This document shows positions 1-11,186 of a stretch of 64,000 nt of DNA, in pieces. The DNA lies in contig NC_045139.1 in the NCBI RefSeq assembly GCF_008831285.2, positions 26,268,412-26,332,411 of the forward strand, written 5' to 3'. The DNA comes from Nymphaea colorata (Eukaryota; Streptophyta; Magnoliopsida; Nymphaeales; Nymphaeaceae). The notes beneath the pieces are model-generated. The model was not told where the DNA came from and made no database searches. It was given only the letters and a program-made list of their open reading frames with translations. Position numbers and translations under genes: made by a program. The first letter of the stretch is position 1. Each line of letters opens with the position of its first letter.

Positions 1-847
1 GGGATGGCAGTACCTATAATGCAAAATGCCATTTGTCCATCACAATAATCTATAAGATAATGAAAGATCATATCAAAGGACAGAATAAAAAAAAACTGGT
101 GGTCGGATGAAACAATTTTTTTGGATCTGAATACAACTTCTTAATTTTGATTCAAATTTGCAAGGTCAACCCCTACAAAGCTGGGAATATCTTCTTCATT
201 GGTGGATCCAACTTCTTTCGGTTCGGTTATAGCTAGAACATTTGTTGTGAAACACTCTCAGCTTTACAGATTTACTAACCTTATCCACTTCGCTCACAGT
301 CACTTCACTTTGATTTTTGCACACAATTTTGCTTGATTTTCATTAGAGTTTTCTGATTTCTTGATTGATACTGGTTTGGGAGTCATTGATCTGGGTTCTC
401 CCAACTCAATTTGCCAAAATTCCATCTTGAATTAGCCAAATTAGTTTTTCTTCCCATTTAAGTTTCAATGTCCAATTTAGATCACAAAATTCCTGTGACA
501 TCAACCCAGATTATATATTTTCTTTTCGGGTTTTCAATCAAGTTCTGATTAAATCAGGTTAACATCTAGGAAGTGGCCCATGAGTTTGCCAAATTTAAAG
601 AGTGAACTCTATTTGATATTTTATGTAGATCCTAATATAACTCATTTTCTTCAAACTTGCTAAAAATAGCTTTCGTATAGTTCCCAAAAATCTTCTCAAA
701 ATAGCCTCAAGAGAACCCACATGTCTTACTTCATCAAAACTTGCTAAATTTAGCTCAGTGGGACCCGCATAGTCTAGTTTGTTGAATCTACCTAATTTCA
801 AGTGTCTCCCGAGTAAGCTCATCTGTCCATGAAAAACTGAACCCAAC
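1..847. other. Intergenic, no gene seen
   Basis: AT-rich sequence upstream of the eRF1 pseudogene. The short open frames here resemble no family I know and have no splice context. Similarity to the functional eRF1 locus begins abruptly near 848, so this stretch lies outside the duplicated segment. Confidence 0.6.
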
Positions 848-2115
848 TAGTCATGGATGAAAACGGAGCACTTATGGCAACTTTTGTGAGGTTCTTCTTC
901 AATTTTAGGTTGGTCTTCCTAAGAAGCATGAAAGAGTAGGACGATATGCTCTTTGTTTTGCTCGACTTCAAACGAAGAAGCACTACAGTTATGTGAGGAA
1001 GACATTGCATGGTATTTCATTAATCTGCTAAGAATCAACCCAGTGTTGTTGATCTTGTTTTAGTTGGATCTGTATAATCAAAATAGAGTTGAGCCACATG
1101 ATATGTTTGGTCAACACAGGTAGGCAAATCTGATAAATGTTAGGGCTGCATATGAGCCGAGTGGAGCCCGAGCTTGGCCAGCTCGAACTCAAGTTGAGCT
1201 CCTTATAGCAAGCTCGAGCTTGAACTCGACTCGTTTAACTCATTTAGGTGTTAACTAGTTTAGTGTTAACTCGTGTAAGTGTTAACTCATATAACTTGTT
1301 TAACTCATGTAAGTGTTTTACTTGTGTAAGTGTTAACTCATGTAACTTGTAAAAATTTGTTTTTTCCTAAAAGTTAAAACCGGTGATTTGGTGAACCAGT
1401 TTTAGGAATATTATATTGAGTAGCCATTGTACGAGTCGAGTTCCTGGAATTCGAATTCGACTTGTTCATCATTTCGATTATCTTTGTAAGCTTGAACTTG
1501 ACTCGTTTATAAAAGAGTCGAGCAAGAGCCGAGTTTTTTCAAGCAAGTTCGGCTTGAGCCCAAGTTGGCTCAGTTCATTGTGCAACCTTAATAAATGTGA
1601 TTTTTCTTATGGAAGAAGAGTGGCTTCAGTCAAGACATTGAATTGTCATTAGAGATGATGTCTAACATGAAGTTTATACAGGAAAAGAAAACGATAGGAA
1701 AGTACTTTGAGGAGATAAGTCAGGACAAGGAAAATACATTTTGGTATTGGTTACACATTGATGGCTTTTGAAATGGGTGCAGTTGAGACCCTAATAGTCA
1801 GAAAATTTTGGACATAAACACATATACACTTGAAAAAAGTGTGACTATGATGTTATTGTAAAGCTTTTAACTGAAGAACAAGGTTCTAATTCGAGCAACT
1901 TTATTGATAAGGCTTCATTAGCTACTATAGAAGTATCAGATAAGATGCCTTTATTGGAGTGGTTTACAGATGAGTACAAGAATTTTGGATGCACTCAGCA
2001 ATTTGTTACAAACAAATCTCAAGAGGGTTTGGTGGTCTCCTTGGATATGAACTTGATATGACGTCATCTAATGGCATGTCTGAGATGAGGATGCATTGAA
2101 GGATGACCTAGAATG
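848..2115 (+). pseudogene. Truncated eRF1 (release factor 1) pseudogene
   Basis: Nucleotide-level copy of the 3' two thirds of the intact eRF1 gene at 9882-11186. Similarity starts at about 848 (partner about 10324, near codon 148) and runs past the terminal acidic codons. The NIKS-bearing N domain is absent. The segment equivalent to the GGQ loop is present, but its codons are altered and the first part has an internal deletion. Many frameshifts and stops follow, including a short deletion near 1723 and loss of the tract around 2029. A 450-bp transposon at 1141-1590 splits the copy. The 3' flank is also duplicated, so this is a DNA-level duplication and not a retrocopy. It cannot encode a release factor. 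Confidence 0.9.
1141..1590. mobile_element. Non-autonomous hAT-like element in the eRF1 pseudogene
   Basis: The 450-bp insertion interrupts the pseudogene exactly where the functional gene is continuous. It is flanked by the same 8 bp, ATAAATGT, at 1133-1140 and 1591-1598. The ends are imperfect inverted repeats, TAGGGCTGCA and (reverse complement of the right end) TAAGGTTGCA, 8 of 10 matching. An 8-bp target duplication with short terminal repeats is the signature of the hAT superfamily. The interior has clusters of CTCGA/CGAGT motifs near both ends and no transposase frame. Confidence 0.82.
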
Positions 2116-3242
2116 ACAAGCAGCAATGAGATTCAGCCAGGGCAGGCCCAACTTGAGCCTGCCGGCTAATGGGTGACTAATAGTATGATATTTAACTAGT
2201 CTAACTTGGTAAAAGTCCTCTCTCAATTAAATTTTTTGATTCTCCAACACAGACAGATTGAAAAAAAAAGTTCCCTGGCTGAATTAGTTAATTAAACATG
2301 AGCATCTTTTCTTCTTGAGATAGTATATTATGTTTTTTCGAGTTTTTTATTTCTTTAAAAATTATGTTTTCCATCTACCTGTTTTTTGGATGAAGTAAAA
2401 TGTCATGCATTCATATTATGATTTGTCAAGCACATTATAACTTTGTGCATTTCAAACACCTTTTTTATTAATATTCATTTGCATTTAAGACCTTATATAT
2501 TTTTTGGTTGTAGCAGAATGGTTGGCAATAAGCAGAAATTACTAACAAGAAGTGATGGTATTTAGAACCCTTGTAGCATAATATGATAGTCTTATATTCA
2601 ATGAAGAAGTGCCACACAGTTTCACGTGTGCTATTGGAGTTTACACTCAGCTTCTACAAATGAAAGTGATACATGATATCCAAAAGTTAGCTTTCCATGG
2701 ACGAATCCAGTGTTTTTGCCAGTAGGATCTTTCTTATCAATTATAAGCATCTTCAATATGGCCTAGGAAGAAAGGTGCAATGTCTTTTATGGCCACTGTC
2801 TGCCAAGTCTTTCAAGCTGGCTTATGCAGTTAAAGAATAGGTGACTGGTATTATGTCATACATGTTCATTGCTTGTCTACCATGTTATTTGAGTCTTGTT
2901 ATTAATCAGGTTATGGCTGCTGGAGTGGGAAGATAGTGCGATGGGGTTACATAGTCTCTCCACATACACTCTTCTTTGGGTCTTATTAAGATGTGAGTTG
3001 GAAGACAAGATAGGAGTAAAGGTATAGGCCATGCAGACTGTACACAATGAAAAGCATCCATATAGTACAACAGAAAGCACAAGTTGCATAGAAGCAAAAC
3101 TTAATCTAATTAAAGAATGGATCTCAAAAGCATTCTGAATAATAATATAAGAAAAAATGTATTCTACAATTTCTATGACATGCACTTGTGGCAAATTAGA
3201 GAAACATGTAAATAATAACAAGATCTCAGAAAATGTCTCCAC
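2116..3242 (+). repeat. Duplicated 3' flank of eRF1 (partner 11187-13130)
   Basis: Blocks of this stretch match the region downstream of the functional eRF1 in the same order. Examples are the CTCTCCACA/TTTGGGTCTTATT block at about 2955-2990 (partner about 12075-12105) and the CATATAGTACAAC block at about 3058 (partner about 12932). The last match is the AGATCTCAGAAAA block at about 3220 (partner about 13107). The partner is longer because of extra sequence in between. It shows that the duplicated unit was genomic DNA reaching about 1.1 kb past the stop codon. Confidence 0.8.
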
Positions 3243-3984
3243 TTATACAAAATGATGATTTCAACAACTTTTTTATATGTACATTCATAAGGGAGCTTTA
3301 TGCTGCCATGTGCGGGACAGTGGCTGGATGGTTAAAATTTAAACATTTATCATTAATAAAAGTCATCGCATGAGCATTAACCAGGAAGAATTCCACCAGA
3401 GGTCAGCAACTATAGTTAACAAAACCAGGAGGCTATGTCAGGAGATCGATCTACACCTTTATGTTTCACTTCATTCCTCGGCGTCCAGTTGTGCCAAACG
3501 GGAGCTGTCTTTCCAGCAGAGTTTTATCTGCAAATCCCTTCTTGTGCCGCCATTGCAGCCACTGGGACCAGGTTTCCAGCAGAGTTTTATGAGTCCAGTA
3601 TTTGGCTGCAGCCCCATCAACTAACTGCCAACCAGCAAGACCCTTTAACCTGGTGCCACCAAGCCTTGGCGATTCGTCTCCAACAATGGGACAGACACCC
3701 TCTTGCCACCAAACTTAGCATCCAGTAGTGGTGGTGAAGCCAAAAAAAATTGGTTGAAAGGCACTAACCAATCTCTTGCTTAGGAGAATCAGTGATTGCA
3801 TGGCACTGACTCAGGTTCAATATGGTCACCACATCCGGTTGAACTTAGGTCCAACTTAAGCACAATGCAAGATTTTAGAGGCTAGCATGGGCAGTCACCC
3901 ACATCAGTGACGCAGTAGCTCCGCTACTGTCCTAGACTCTTCCTGCGGCAATGCCGCTCTCTCATGATCGAAGCCCATGAAGAA
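3243..3984. other. Intergenic, short imperfect repeats
   Basis: No recognisable gene. A frame of about 97 codons on the plus strand (3435-3728) matches nothing I know. It contains a repeated 18-bp word, TTTCCAGCAGAGTTTTAT, at about 3510 and 3573. I would not call it a gene without transcript evidence. Confidence 0.5.
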
Positions 3985-4245
3985 AGCCAGGATGTCTAGA
4001 TTAAGTTCATTCCATGGGGTCTCTCAAGTACACTCCACCCTCCTTCTTTGAAAGACATAACGGGGCCCAACTGATCCAAAGAATCCCCTTACTTTCTGTG
4101 CTGTCCCCCCAAAGAAAGTCTGCAGCTAGTTTATTGATTGTTTTTTCAAAACTAGTGCTGCAAGTCAGACTCCAATACCCTGCCATGGAGGTGAATATCA
4201 AGCACAAGCGGCCAGCAAATGAGATATGTCTGTTGCTCATATCCA
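3985..4245 (-). pseudogene. LINE reverse-transcriptase relic
   Basis: On the minus strand the translation contains the order ISFAGRLCLI ... FLWGD ... W..LCLSKKEGGVYLRD. This is the typical region following the reverse-transcriptase palm in plant L1-type LINE polyproteins (SFAGRLQLI, FLWGG, VCLPKKEGGLGIRD). Only about 85 codons remain, with no endonuclease, upstream palm motifs or poly-A tail visible nearby. It is a dead fragment and has no connection to the neighbouring genes. Confidence 0.7.
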
Positions 4246-6899
4246 GGTTATCATGTTCTGCTGCTGATCGCTGGTCAGGTTTCATCTGGATTGCTTGCTT
4301 GTTGTCTGTCCTCGCATACACAAGACAAGGATAGGTCGATTTGGATTTGTGTTGGCATGTGCCATCATACTGAGATTTACTAATGTTTTCCTGGTCATGA
4401 GGTTATCGTTCTTTTTCTCGGTATTTTTTTTGGTGAAGTTATTTTTCTTGGCAAAATCTGGAGAAAATATCGAAAAAATAAAATAAAAATCTAGAAATTT
4501 GGTAAAATAAAATCAATGAAAAACTAATAAAAGGACATTAAAACTAGATAAAATGATAAAAGTTTTGTTTTAATGATGCTAAAAATGATTGATAAATCAA
4601 TTTGAAATCATGATATTAATGTGAAAAAGAGAAAATCGAATAAAGTCAATGTAAACACAATAAATAAAGTTTCATGTTTTTTTTTTCAAAAAAAAAGACA
4701 TGCTTTTTCGGGTGTTTTTTTTCTTTATAGTTCTTCACTAATATCACAATATTTTTGAAAATATTGTGGTATCTGTGACGATGGTTTCGTAACTTTTTAA
4801 TTCATCTTTTAGATATTGTTTGATATATAGCTAGAAATCTCAGGCTGATATGAAATCCATGTTGTGTAATAGCAATTAGATCTGCAGTTAGCAGGCACAC
4901 TTTTACTTGTCCTGTTTGTTTGGATCAGATGTATTTATTTAGCAGTTTGGATCTGGCTCCAACTGCGATCCTGTTCGTTTGTTGGTTGATTATCCACGAA
5001 AAGTCGTATCGAGAAGCAACTCTAGAGAGTCTACGTTTTGAGTTGAACGGAAGGGGCTTTGAACATGCATGAGATTGAATCTTTGTGGCCGGAAGCAGGA
5101 GGAAAAGGAAGGTAGCGGTGTCGTGTAACGAATGCTGGCTTGCTTCTGAGGTAGACTTTAGAGCTTAAGCACAACCTCTTAAATTTTTATCCCGCTAGTT
5201 TAAATTTCATGTGTGATGGCCGCCATCAAATTTTGATAGAAAAACAGACTATCTTGAATAATTTTGTTTTTTCAAGTCCAAGATAATTGAGATTATAATT
5301 AGAACCCTTGGGTATGTCGGGTGGGGTGGCATTATTAAATAATAATTTGAAAGCAAAAACAATCATTTTGCCCCCAAAGCAATGTTCAAGGTAGGGACAT
5401 CAACGGGTCGGAATCCAATCAGATGTACTTTTTAACCATATTTGTTTCTTCCCACCTGCAGATATTCATATTCAAATTTTGGGTTTGGATGTTTAGGAAC
5501 AAAAGTCATATCTGAATTCAAACCCAGAATCTAATTTAACAATTTGAATTTGGTTCAAATTCATTATTTAAATTCTTATCCAAATCTAAATTCAAATGTT
5601 AAACCAAATCAGGCTGACTTTCAAAACCTAGGGACATTAGATGTATGATATTTATTTGAAACTAAATCCGATTTGATTCTGAATCTGATTGGGCATTTAT
5701 ATATATCTAAATCCGATCAGATGTCCTTCCTAAATTTGAATCCAATCCGTTTTCTTAATCAAATATGATTTTTTTCATTTTATATTCTTAATTTTTTCAG
5801 AATGATTCAATTTCGATCCAAATCAGATCCATAGTTTAAAGAATGTTTGTGTTAAAGTCGAAACTGATTATGTGAAAAAATCTATTTTTGACGACAATTT
5901 TCGTTTCTCCCTCCCCCTATCCTGTTTTTTTTTTTTTTTTTTTGTTATGGAAAACGGTTTTGTCTCACAAACCCATAATTAAGTTAAAATGGTTAGGCTT
6001 TTATAAACAGAAATTGACATTGAAAAGAACGAAATTAACATCTCAAGATTTTAATTCACTAGGCTTTAGAATCTAAGATAATCAAACTACTTTCAAGTAT
6101 TTTAGAAGCTGATAAGTCCCTTACATTCAGTCTCTTGGCCCTCTTCGAAAACACTCATGACCTCAATTTGTAATCAGTCGTTGTTTTGAGCCACAGTCCT
6201 TTCCTTCCTGTTGCATTCTTGATAAGTTGCAGTTCTTATATGAATGTAGGAGGATTTGTTTGATGGGGGAAGTGGTGCCGACTTAAAGTTGATTCATTGC
6301 GCCTTCAATTGCCTTGGTTGGTGTGTCCTCCGGCGTCTCTCTGGACAACCACGCGTCGCCGTCCGGAACCCAATTCCCCACAGCTTGCCAACACATGGCT
6401 TTAATCCATAGAAAGCAAGACCGATGCTTCAGTGGAGTAGATGACCAACCACGTCTCTTTGTTAACCGCGAGAGAGAAATGAGTTGTTCCCTCACATTCT
6501 TTTTCTTGAGATGAAAGAAGAATTTCTCAGAAGGCTACAAGCTAAAAATCTTCTTTCCCGATCAAGGCTCTATTCGGATGAACTTCGTCACCTTTTTCTT
6601 AAAAGGATCGTGGGATTTTAAGTTTTAAATCCAAAGAAAAGGTGTTTTGAAAACATTATGTTTTCGCAGAGGCTTTGAAAAGGTTCAAAACTCAATGTGA
6701 AGTCTAAATATACTATCATATCACTGGACGATAAAACTATGTTCTGCTATGTGGGTATTTTGTTAACAGCAATGGGAAGGTTGGATTTGTTAATTTTACA
6801 CAAGCCAAGGATGTTCTTGAAGAAGTCCTCTAGTTGTTAATGAAGAAGATAAATTCATTCTTTAAGAAAAGAGACGTGTTGCGGGCTTCTTTGCCTGCT
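4246..6899. other. Intergenic with old dispersed repeats
   Basis: No gene seen. The interval 4810-5125 is a diverged partner of 26130-26450: they share blocks such as AGATCTG.AGTTAGCA, ATTTATTTAGC and TAGCGGTG in the same order. The 5390-5860 part is rich in imperfect ATCCAAATC-type words, as in decayed transposons, but I found no closed ends. There is a poly-T run at about 5926-5943. The region 6283-6514 has overlapping open frames on both strands that I do not recognise. Confidence 0.5.
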
Positions 6900-7006
6900 T
6901 GCCGCCATTTGTCCCTATAAATTGCAGAGAATGTGGGGGGTGGGGATTTCTACGTTTTTGAGCTCAACCGGGGAAGAGAGAAGGAGAAGAGGAGAAGAAG
7001 GCGGTG
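6900..7006 (+). promoter_or_regulatory. Probable eRF1 core promoter and first non-coding exon
   Basis: A TATA-like CTATAAATTG at about 6915-6924 is followed by a purine-rich GAGAAGGAGAAGAGG leader typical of plant housekeeping 5'UTRs. That leader ends in GCGGTG|GTGAGTAC, a strong splice donor with the intron starting at 7007. No ATG lies between the TATA-like box and the donor. The assignment to eRF1 is inferred from orientation and from the good acceptor just before the eRF1 start codon; transcript data would settle it. Confidence 0.5.
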
Positions 7007-8952
7007 GTGAGTACTTATAAGTTTGGTACAGTTTTCGTTGATGGTTCTTTTATCTGTACCATGACATTCTGAGGGCGTGTGTTACTTTATGTTGTGCATT
7101 TGTTCTTTTTATGGTTCGGTGAGTTATTTGTGTTGTGGATCTTTACTTCAGTTCCTGTGTTCAGTTCCATGCACTTCCGTTTGATGGAGGAGAGTAGGAT
7201 CAAAAGTTACAGATCTGTGTGCAAAGATATCCGATCGTCTGCCACGGGTCTCGTCATATCAGGAAGCCGGAATGTCCCTGTGCACAAATTTGAATCTAAC
7301 GGATAGCATCTTAAGTGGAATATCTAGTGGACAGGTAGGATCTCATGGGTCTACAAACTGAAGGCCACTCGATCGGCTGCAGTTGGCGTGACCTGGTGAA
7401 TTTGTTTCGGTGTTGGTTCAATAAAAAAACTCGGCTAATTTTTCATGTTTCCTGTGTATGACTTATTATCTTATGCGATTGGGAATCATGAGTTTCTCAT
7501 GATGAATGTTTCTCTAACTGAAATTAGGACTTAGTGGTCTTCTCTTTTAGGAGATGAAACTTAAACCTTTACCATCTGCAGCTTCAAATACCTATTGTTT
7601 GAGAAACAGATGAACTGAAGGAGAAGCCAACAGTTCTGGTTTGAAATACGAGTAGGATTTTTTAACCCATCAAAGTCCTGTCAGTAGCATGGCTATGTAT
7701 GGGTCAGGATGGTTGTTTCGTGCTAGCAGACTCGCTCAGTCTGTAACGTGATTTACTATGCCAATCGAAACTTGTTTCCCGAGATGAAATCACTATCCTT
7801 CCGTTGGCTTATGTTTCTTACCTTTACAGGCTCTGTCTATATGCTTGGGTCTGCTGGCGCGACGCTGTATCTCGTTTCTCAAAGCCAATTGATGAGCTTG
7901 CCTATGTCTGGTGATTTTGACTAATATTTACTTGAGAAATAGAAAGGCAACTATCTCTGCTAGAGAAAAATTATAGAGTAATTTGGATTTTTGAATAGCC
8001 AATTTGGTGTCCATTAGAAGAGCTTTTTGTTCTATTATCATCTTGTCCTTTTGTTTTCTCATCTTCCTTCTGCTCCAGATTTATTTCCAATATGAAAATA
8101 TATTTCTTGAAGGGAGTGAAATACATCCTTATGCCATATCTGTTATCTTGATAAGATATCACGAAAGGGTAAAACAAAAATAATATTATTTATTCTCTGG
8201 CGAACTTATTCTTTCTTCCATATCCGATTGCATTACTTTAGTTCTCTAAACATTTCCTCTGTTTTCCCTAAACTCGTCACTTCTTGAGATTTTCCAAAAT
8301 AGCCACAAGTTTTAAGGTTCATCATGAGATTTTTTCTACGGTTATTAATATTTTTCTTCTCAAATGCAAAATTTAATTTGACATCTTATAGTTTCCAACT
8401 TTTTTGATATTTTGAAAGGAAATATCAGAATGTTTGCTGAGAACAATTGTGCAGACTAAATACAATCTGTCCCCTTCTGTTCATGTCATATCAATGTAAC
8501 TCAAATTGTTCCTCCAGCAGTTATAAATGGTCTAATTTCTCTAGGACTTTGGAGTCTTTGCTTGGTTCTGACTTCTGATTATGGTGACGTGAATAGAAAA
8601 TTAAAGATATGGCCAACTTGGTATGCTAATGGTTAGAATATGGCTAAGCTCAACTTCAAGAAAAAGGGGTCTGTCAGGTACATTTGGCTTTCGTTGCTTG
8701 AAGTACTGTCATACCAGTAATGTTTGAAGATGTAATAAATAAATGATCTCTACTTAGTTGGATTTAAGCTTGTTTCTTTGGATATTTAGATCAACTGAAC
8801 ATTTTGCAGCAGAGAAGCTACATCATATGGATATGGGTGTGGGTTGCGGACACACGTGCAGAGCAATTTCAATAATCATGGGTGCAGGGACACGGCCATA
8901 CATAAAAATGGATGTAAATAAATAAATAAATATGGATGTGTGTATATATATA

Positions 8953-8991
<39 letters not shown>

Positions 8992-9817
8992 CTATATCTA
9001 CACATGTTTATTAGGATTCTAAACAAACAAAAAATGCATGATTGTGTTCATGATTTATAATTTATAAATTACAAAAAGCCAATTAAGTTGACACAGGTGC
9101 GACGCCTCTGTAGAGGTGTCCATGTTACTAGCACAGAAATATCTTTCTTCTAAAAAAACACACTTTTTTGGCACATGTTATTTTTGCTTTGGGTAAACTA
9201 ACCGGAGGCTATTGCTAATGATCTCTTCATGGGGTCCCTTTTTTTTTTTTGAAGAAATACTTTTCAATTATCTTGTTATTCGTATGGTTTTCTGTTTCAT
9301 TTTTTTTTTAAATGGACTTGGTCCTTGTTAAAGTTGCAGTGGTAAAAATTTTGATGCCGTAGGGTTTCCTGTTGGATGCTACATGCTATGCCATGAGGAC
9401 ATTTTTGCTAGTATCTGTATTTTTGTTTTTTATATGGCATTAGGACAGCATGTCTCTCTCGGTTCTCTTGATTTTTTTTCCCTTCTAAATTTACCTGTGT
9501 TTCATACCATGTTTCGGTTTCAATTTGGTTTCGCATATTTGATGTTTCTATTAGTATGTTTTTGAAATGATGTCTGTTGTTATGGTTGGGTGTGTTCGTG
9601 TGTCCTACTGTCCTAATATGTGTATCTATATGATATTATATGAAAAGTGTATACTCAATGACTCTGGTTCCCTCTTGTGTTCCAAGCTAGCTATAGCCAT
9701 TACATTGTTTGGTGATGGGCTGTGCAAAAGTGGTCAAGTTTGTAACGCTTTTTTGCAGTTCCAGATTACCTTCTCAATTTTGTGACTCAATTGCTTAACC
9801 TAACTATGCCAATGCAG
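7007..9817 (+). other. Probable 5'UTR intron of eRF1
   Basis: The donor GTGAGTAC at 7007 and the acceptor CCAATGCAG ending at 9817 bracket a T-rich, 2.8-kb non-coding stretch. A branch-like TTAACCTAAC precedes the acceptor. From 9818 a 64-nt leader leads to the eRF1 ATG at 9882. Long leader introns are common in highly expressed plant genes. Open frames inside (for example 7079-7306, 9383-9565) look like chance frames in intronic sequence. It also holds an AT microsatellite. Confidence 0.45.
8943..8987. repeat. (TA)n microsatellite
   Basis: About 45 bp of nearly pure TA with one TTTA interruption, inside the probable eRF1 leader intron. Likely length-polymorphic. Confidence 0.9.
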
Positions 9818-9881
9818 ATTAACTTTAAAAAGGTAGTAATCAGCTTCTCTGAACTCAACTTATCTGTAGAGCTCTCTTGCA

Positions 9882-11186
9882 ATGGCTGGCGTTCAAAAAA
9901 CAGATAAGAACATAGAAGTATGGAAGGTTAAAAAGCTGATTAAAGCTCTCGAAGCTGCTCGAGGAAATGGAACCAGCATGATCTCTTTGATTATGCCACC
10001 ACGGGATCAAATATCTCGAGTTAATAAGATGCTAGGTGATGAATTTGGAACTGCCTCAAATATTAAGAGTAGAGTAAACCGCCAGTCTGTATTAGGTGCC
10101 ATTACCTCTGCTCAGCAGCGATTGAAACTTTACAACAAGGTTCCTCCAAATGGACTGGTACTATACACTGGAACTATTGTCACACAAGATGGGAAAGAAA
10201 AGAAGGTTACAATTGATTTTGAACCATTCAGGCCTATCAATGCTTCTCTTTATCTTTGTGATAACAAATTCCATACTGAGGCACTGAATGAACTGATAGA
10301 GTCTGATGAAAGGTTTGGTTTCATAGTCATGGATGGAAATGGAGCACTTTTTGGCACATTAAGTGGCAACTCTCGTGAGGTTCTTCACCAATTTCAGGTT
10401 GATCTTCCTAAGAAGCATGGAAGAGGAGGACAATCTGCTCTTCGTTTTGCTCGTCTTCGGATGGAGAAGCGCCATAATTATGTGAGGAAGACTGCAGAGT
10501 ATGCTACACAATTCTTCATTAATCCTGCTAAAAGTCAGCCCAATGTTGCTGGTATTGTTTTAGCTGGATCTGCAGATTTCAAGACAGAGTTGAGCCAATC
10601 TCATATGTTTGATCAACGACTACAGGAAAAGGTGTTAAATGTTGTTGATGTTTCTTATGGAGGGGAGAGTGGCTTCAATCAAGCCATTGAATTGTCTTCA
10701 GAGGTCCTATCTAATGTGAAGTTTATACAGGAAAAGAAATTGATAGGGAAGTACTTTGAGGAGATAAGTCAGGACACGGGGAAATATGTCTTTGGTGTGG
10801 ATGACACATTGAAGGCTTTGGAAATGGGTGCAGTTGACACCCTAATTGTTTGGGAGAATGTGGACATTGACAGATTAACACTTAAGAACAATGTGACTGG
10901 GGATGTTATTATAAAGCATTTAACTAAAGAACAAGAGGCTGATCAGAACAACTTCATTGATAAGGCTTCATCAACTGTTCTTCAAGTAGCTGATAAGATG
11001 CCTCTGTTGGAGTGGTTTGCGGATGAGTACAAGCGTTTTGGATGCACTCTGCAATTTGTTACAAACAAATCTCAACAGGGCTCCCAGTTCTGCAGAGGAT
11101 TTGGTGGTATTGGTGGTCTCCTTCGCTATCAACTTGATTTGAGGTCATTTGATGGCCTTTCTGGCGATGAGGATGACTTAGAATGA
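9882..11186 (+). CDS. eRF1: Eukaryotic peptide chain release factor subunit 1 (eRF1)
   Basis: Cytosolic factor that reads all three stop codons in the ribosomal A site and, with the GTPase eRF3, triggers release of the nascent chain. The 434-aa frame is uninterrupted and has the family's usual length. In the N domain, NIKS is at residues 60-63 and YLCDNKF at 124-130; both form the stop-codon recognition pocket. The middle domain carries GRGGQ, with the catalytic GGQ at 182-184. The C domain, which binds eRF3, ends in an acidic tail ([10 protein letters not shown]). The ATG at 9882 is the first in the frame and begins [10 protein letters not shown], as in plant homologues. An intronless CDS is usual for some plant eRF1 paralogues. 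A broken duplicate lies 9.5 kb upstream. Confidence 0.98.
   Translation: MAGVQKTDKNIEVWKVKKLIKALEAARGNGTSMISLIMPPRDQISRVNKMLGDEFGTASNIKSRVNRQSVLGAITSAQQRLKLYNKVPPNGLVLYTGTIVTQDGKEKKVTIDFEPFRPINASLYLCDNKFHTEALNELIESDERFGFIVMDGNGALFGTLSGNSREVLHQFQVDLPKKHGRGGQSALRFARLRMEKRHNYVRKTAEYATQFFINPAKSQPNVAGIVLAGSADFKTELSQSHMFDQRLQEKVLNVVDVSYGGESGFNQAIELSSEVLSNVKFIQEKKLIGKYFEEISQDTGKYVFGVDDTLKALEMGAVDTLIVWENVDIDRLTLKNNVTGDVIIKHLTKEQEADQNNFIDKASSTVLQVADKMPLLEWFADEYKRFGCTLQFVTNKSQQGSQFCRGFGGIGGLLRYQLDLRSFDGLSGDEDDLE

Noticed and set aside
7079..7306. 75-codon frame after a splice-donor-like site
   Set aside because: Lies in the probable eRF1 leader intron, hydrophobic by T-richness, with no family similarity.
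8815..9130. GGGTGTGGGTTGCGGACACACGTG-type sequence resembling transposon ends
   Set aside because: A possible partner at about 9095-9125 is weak and no target duplication could be read.
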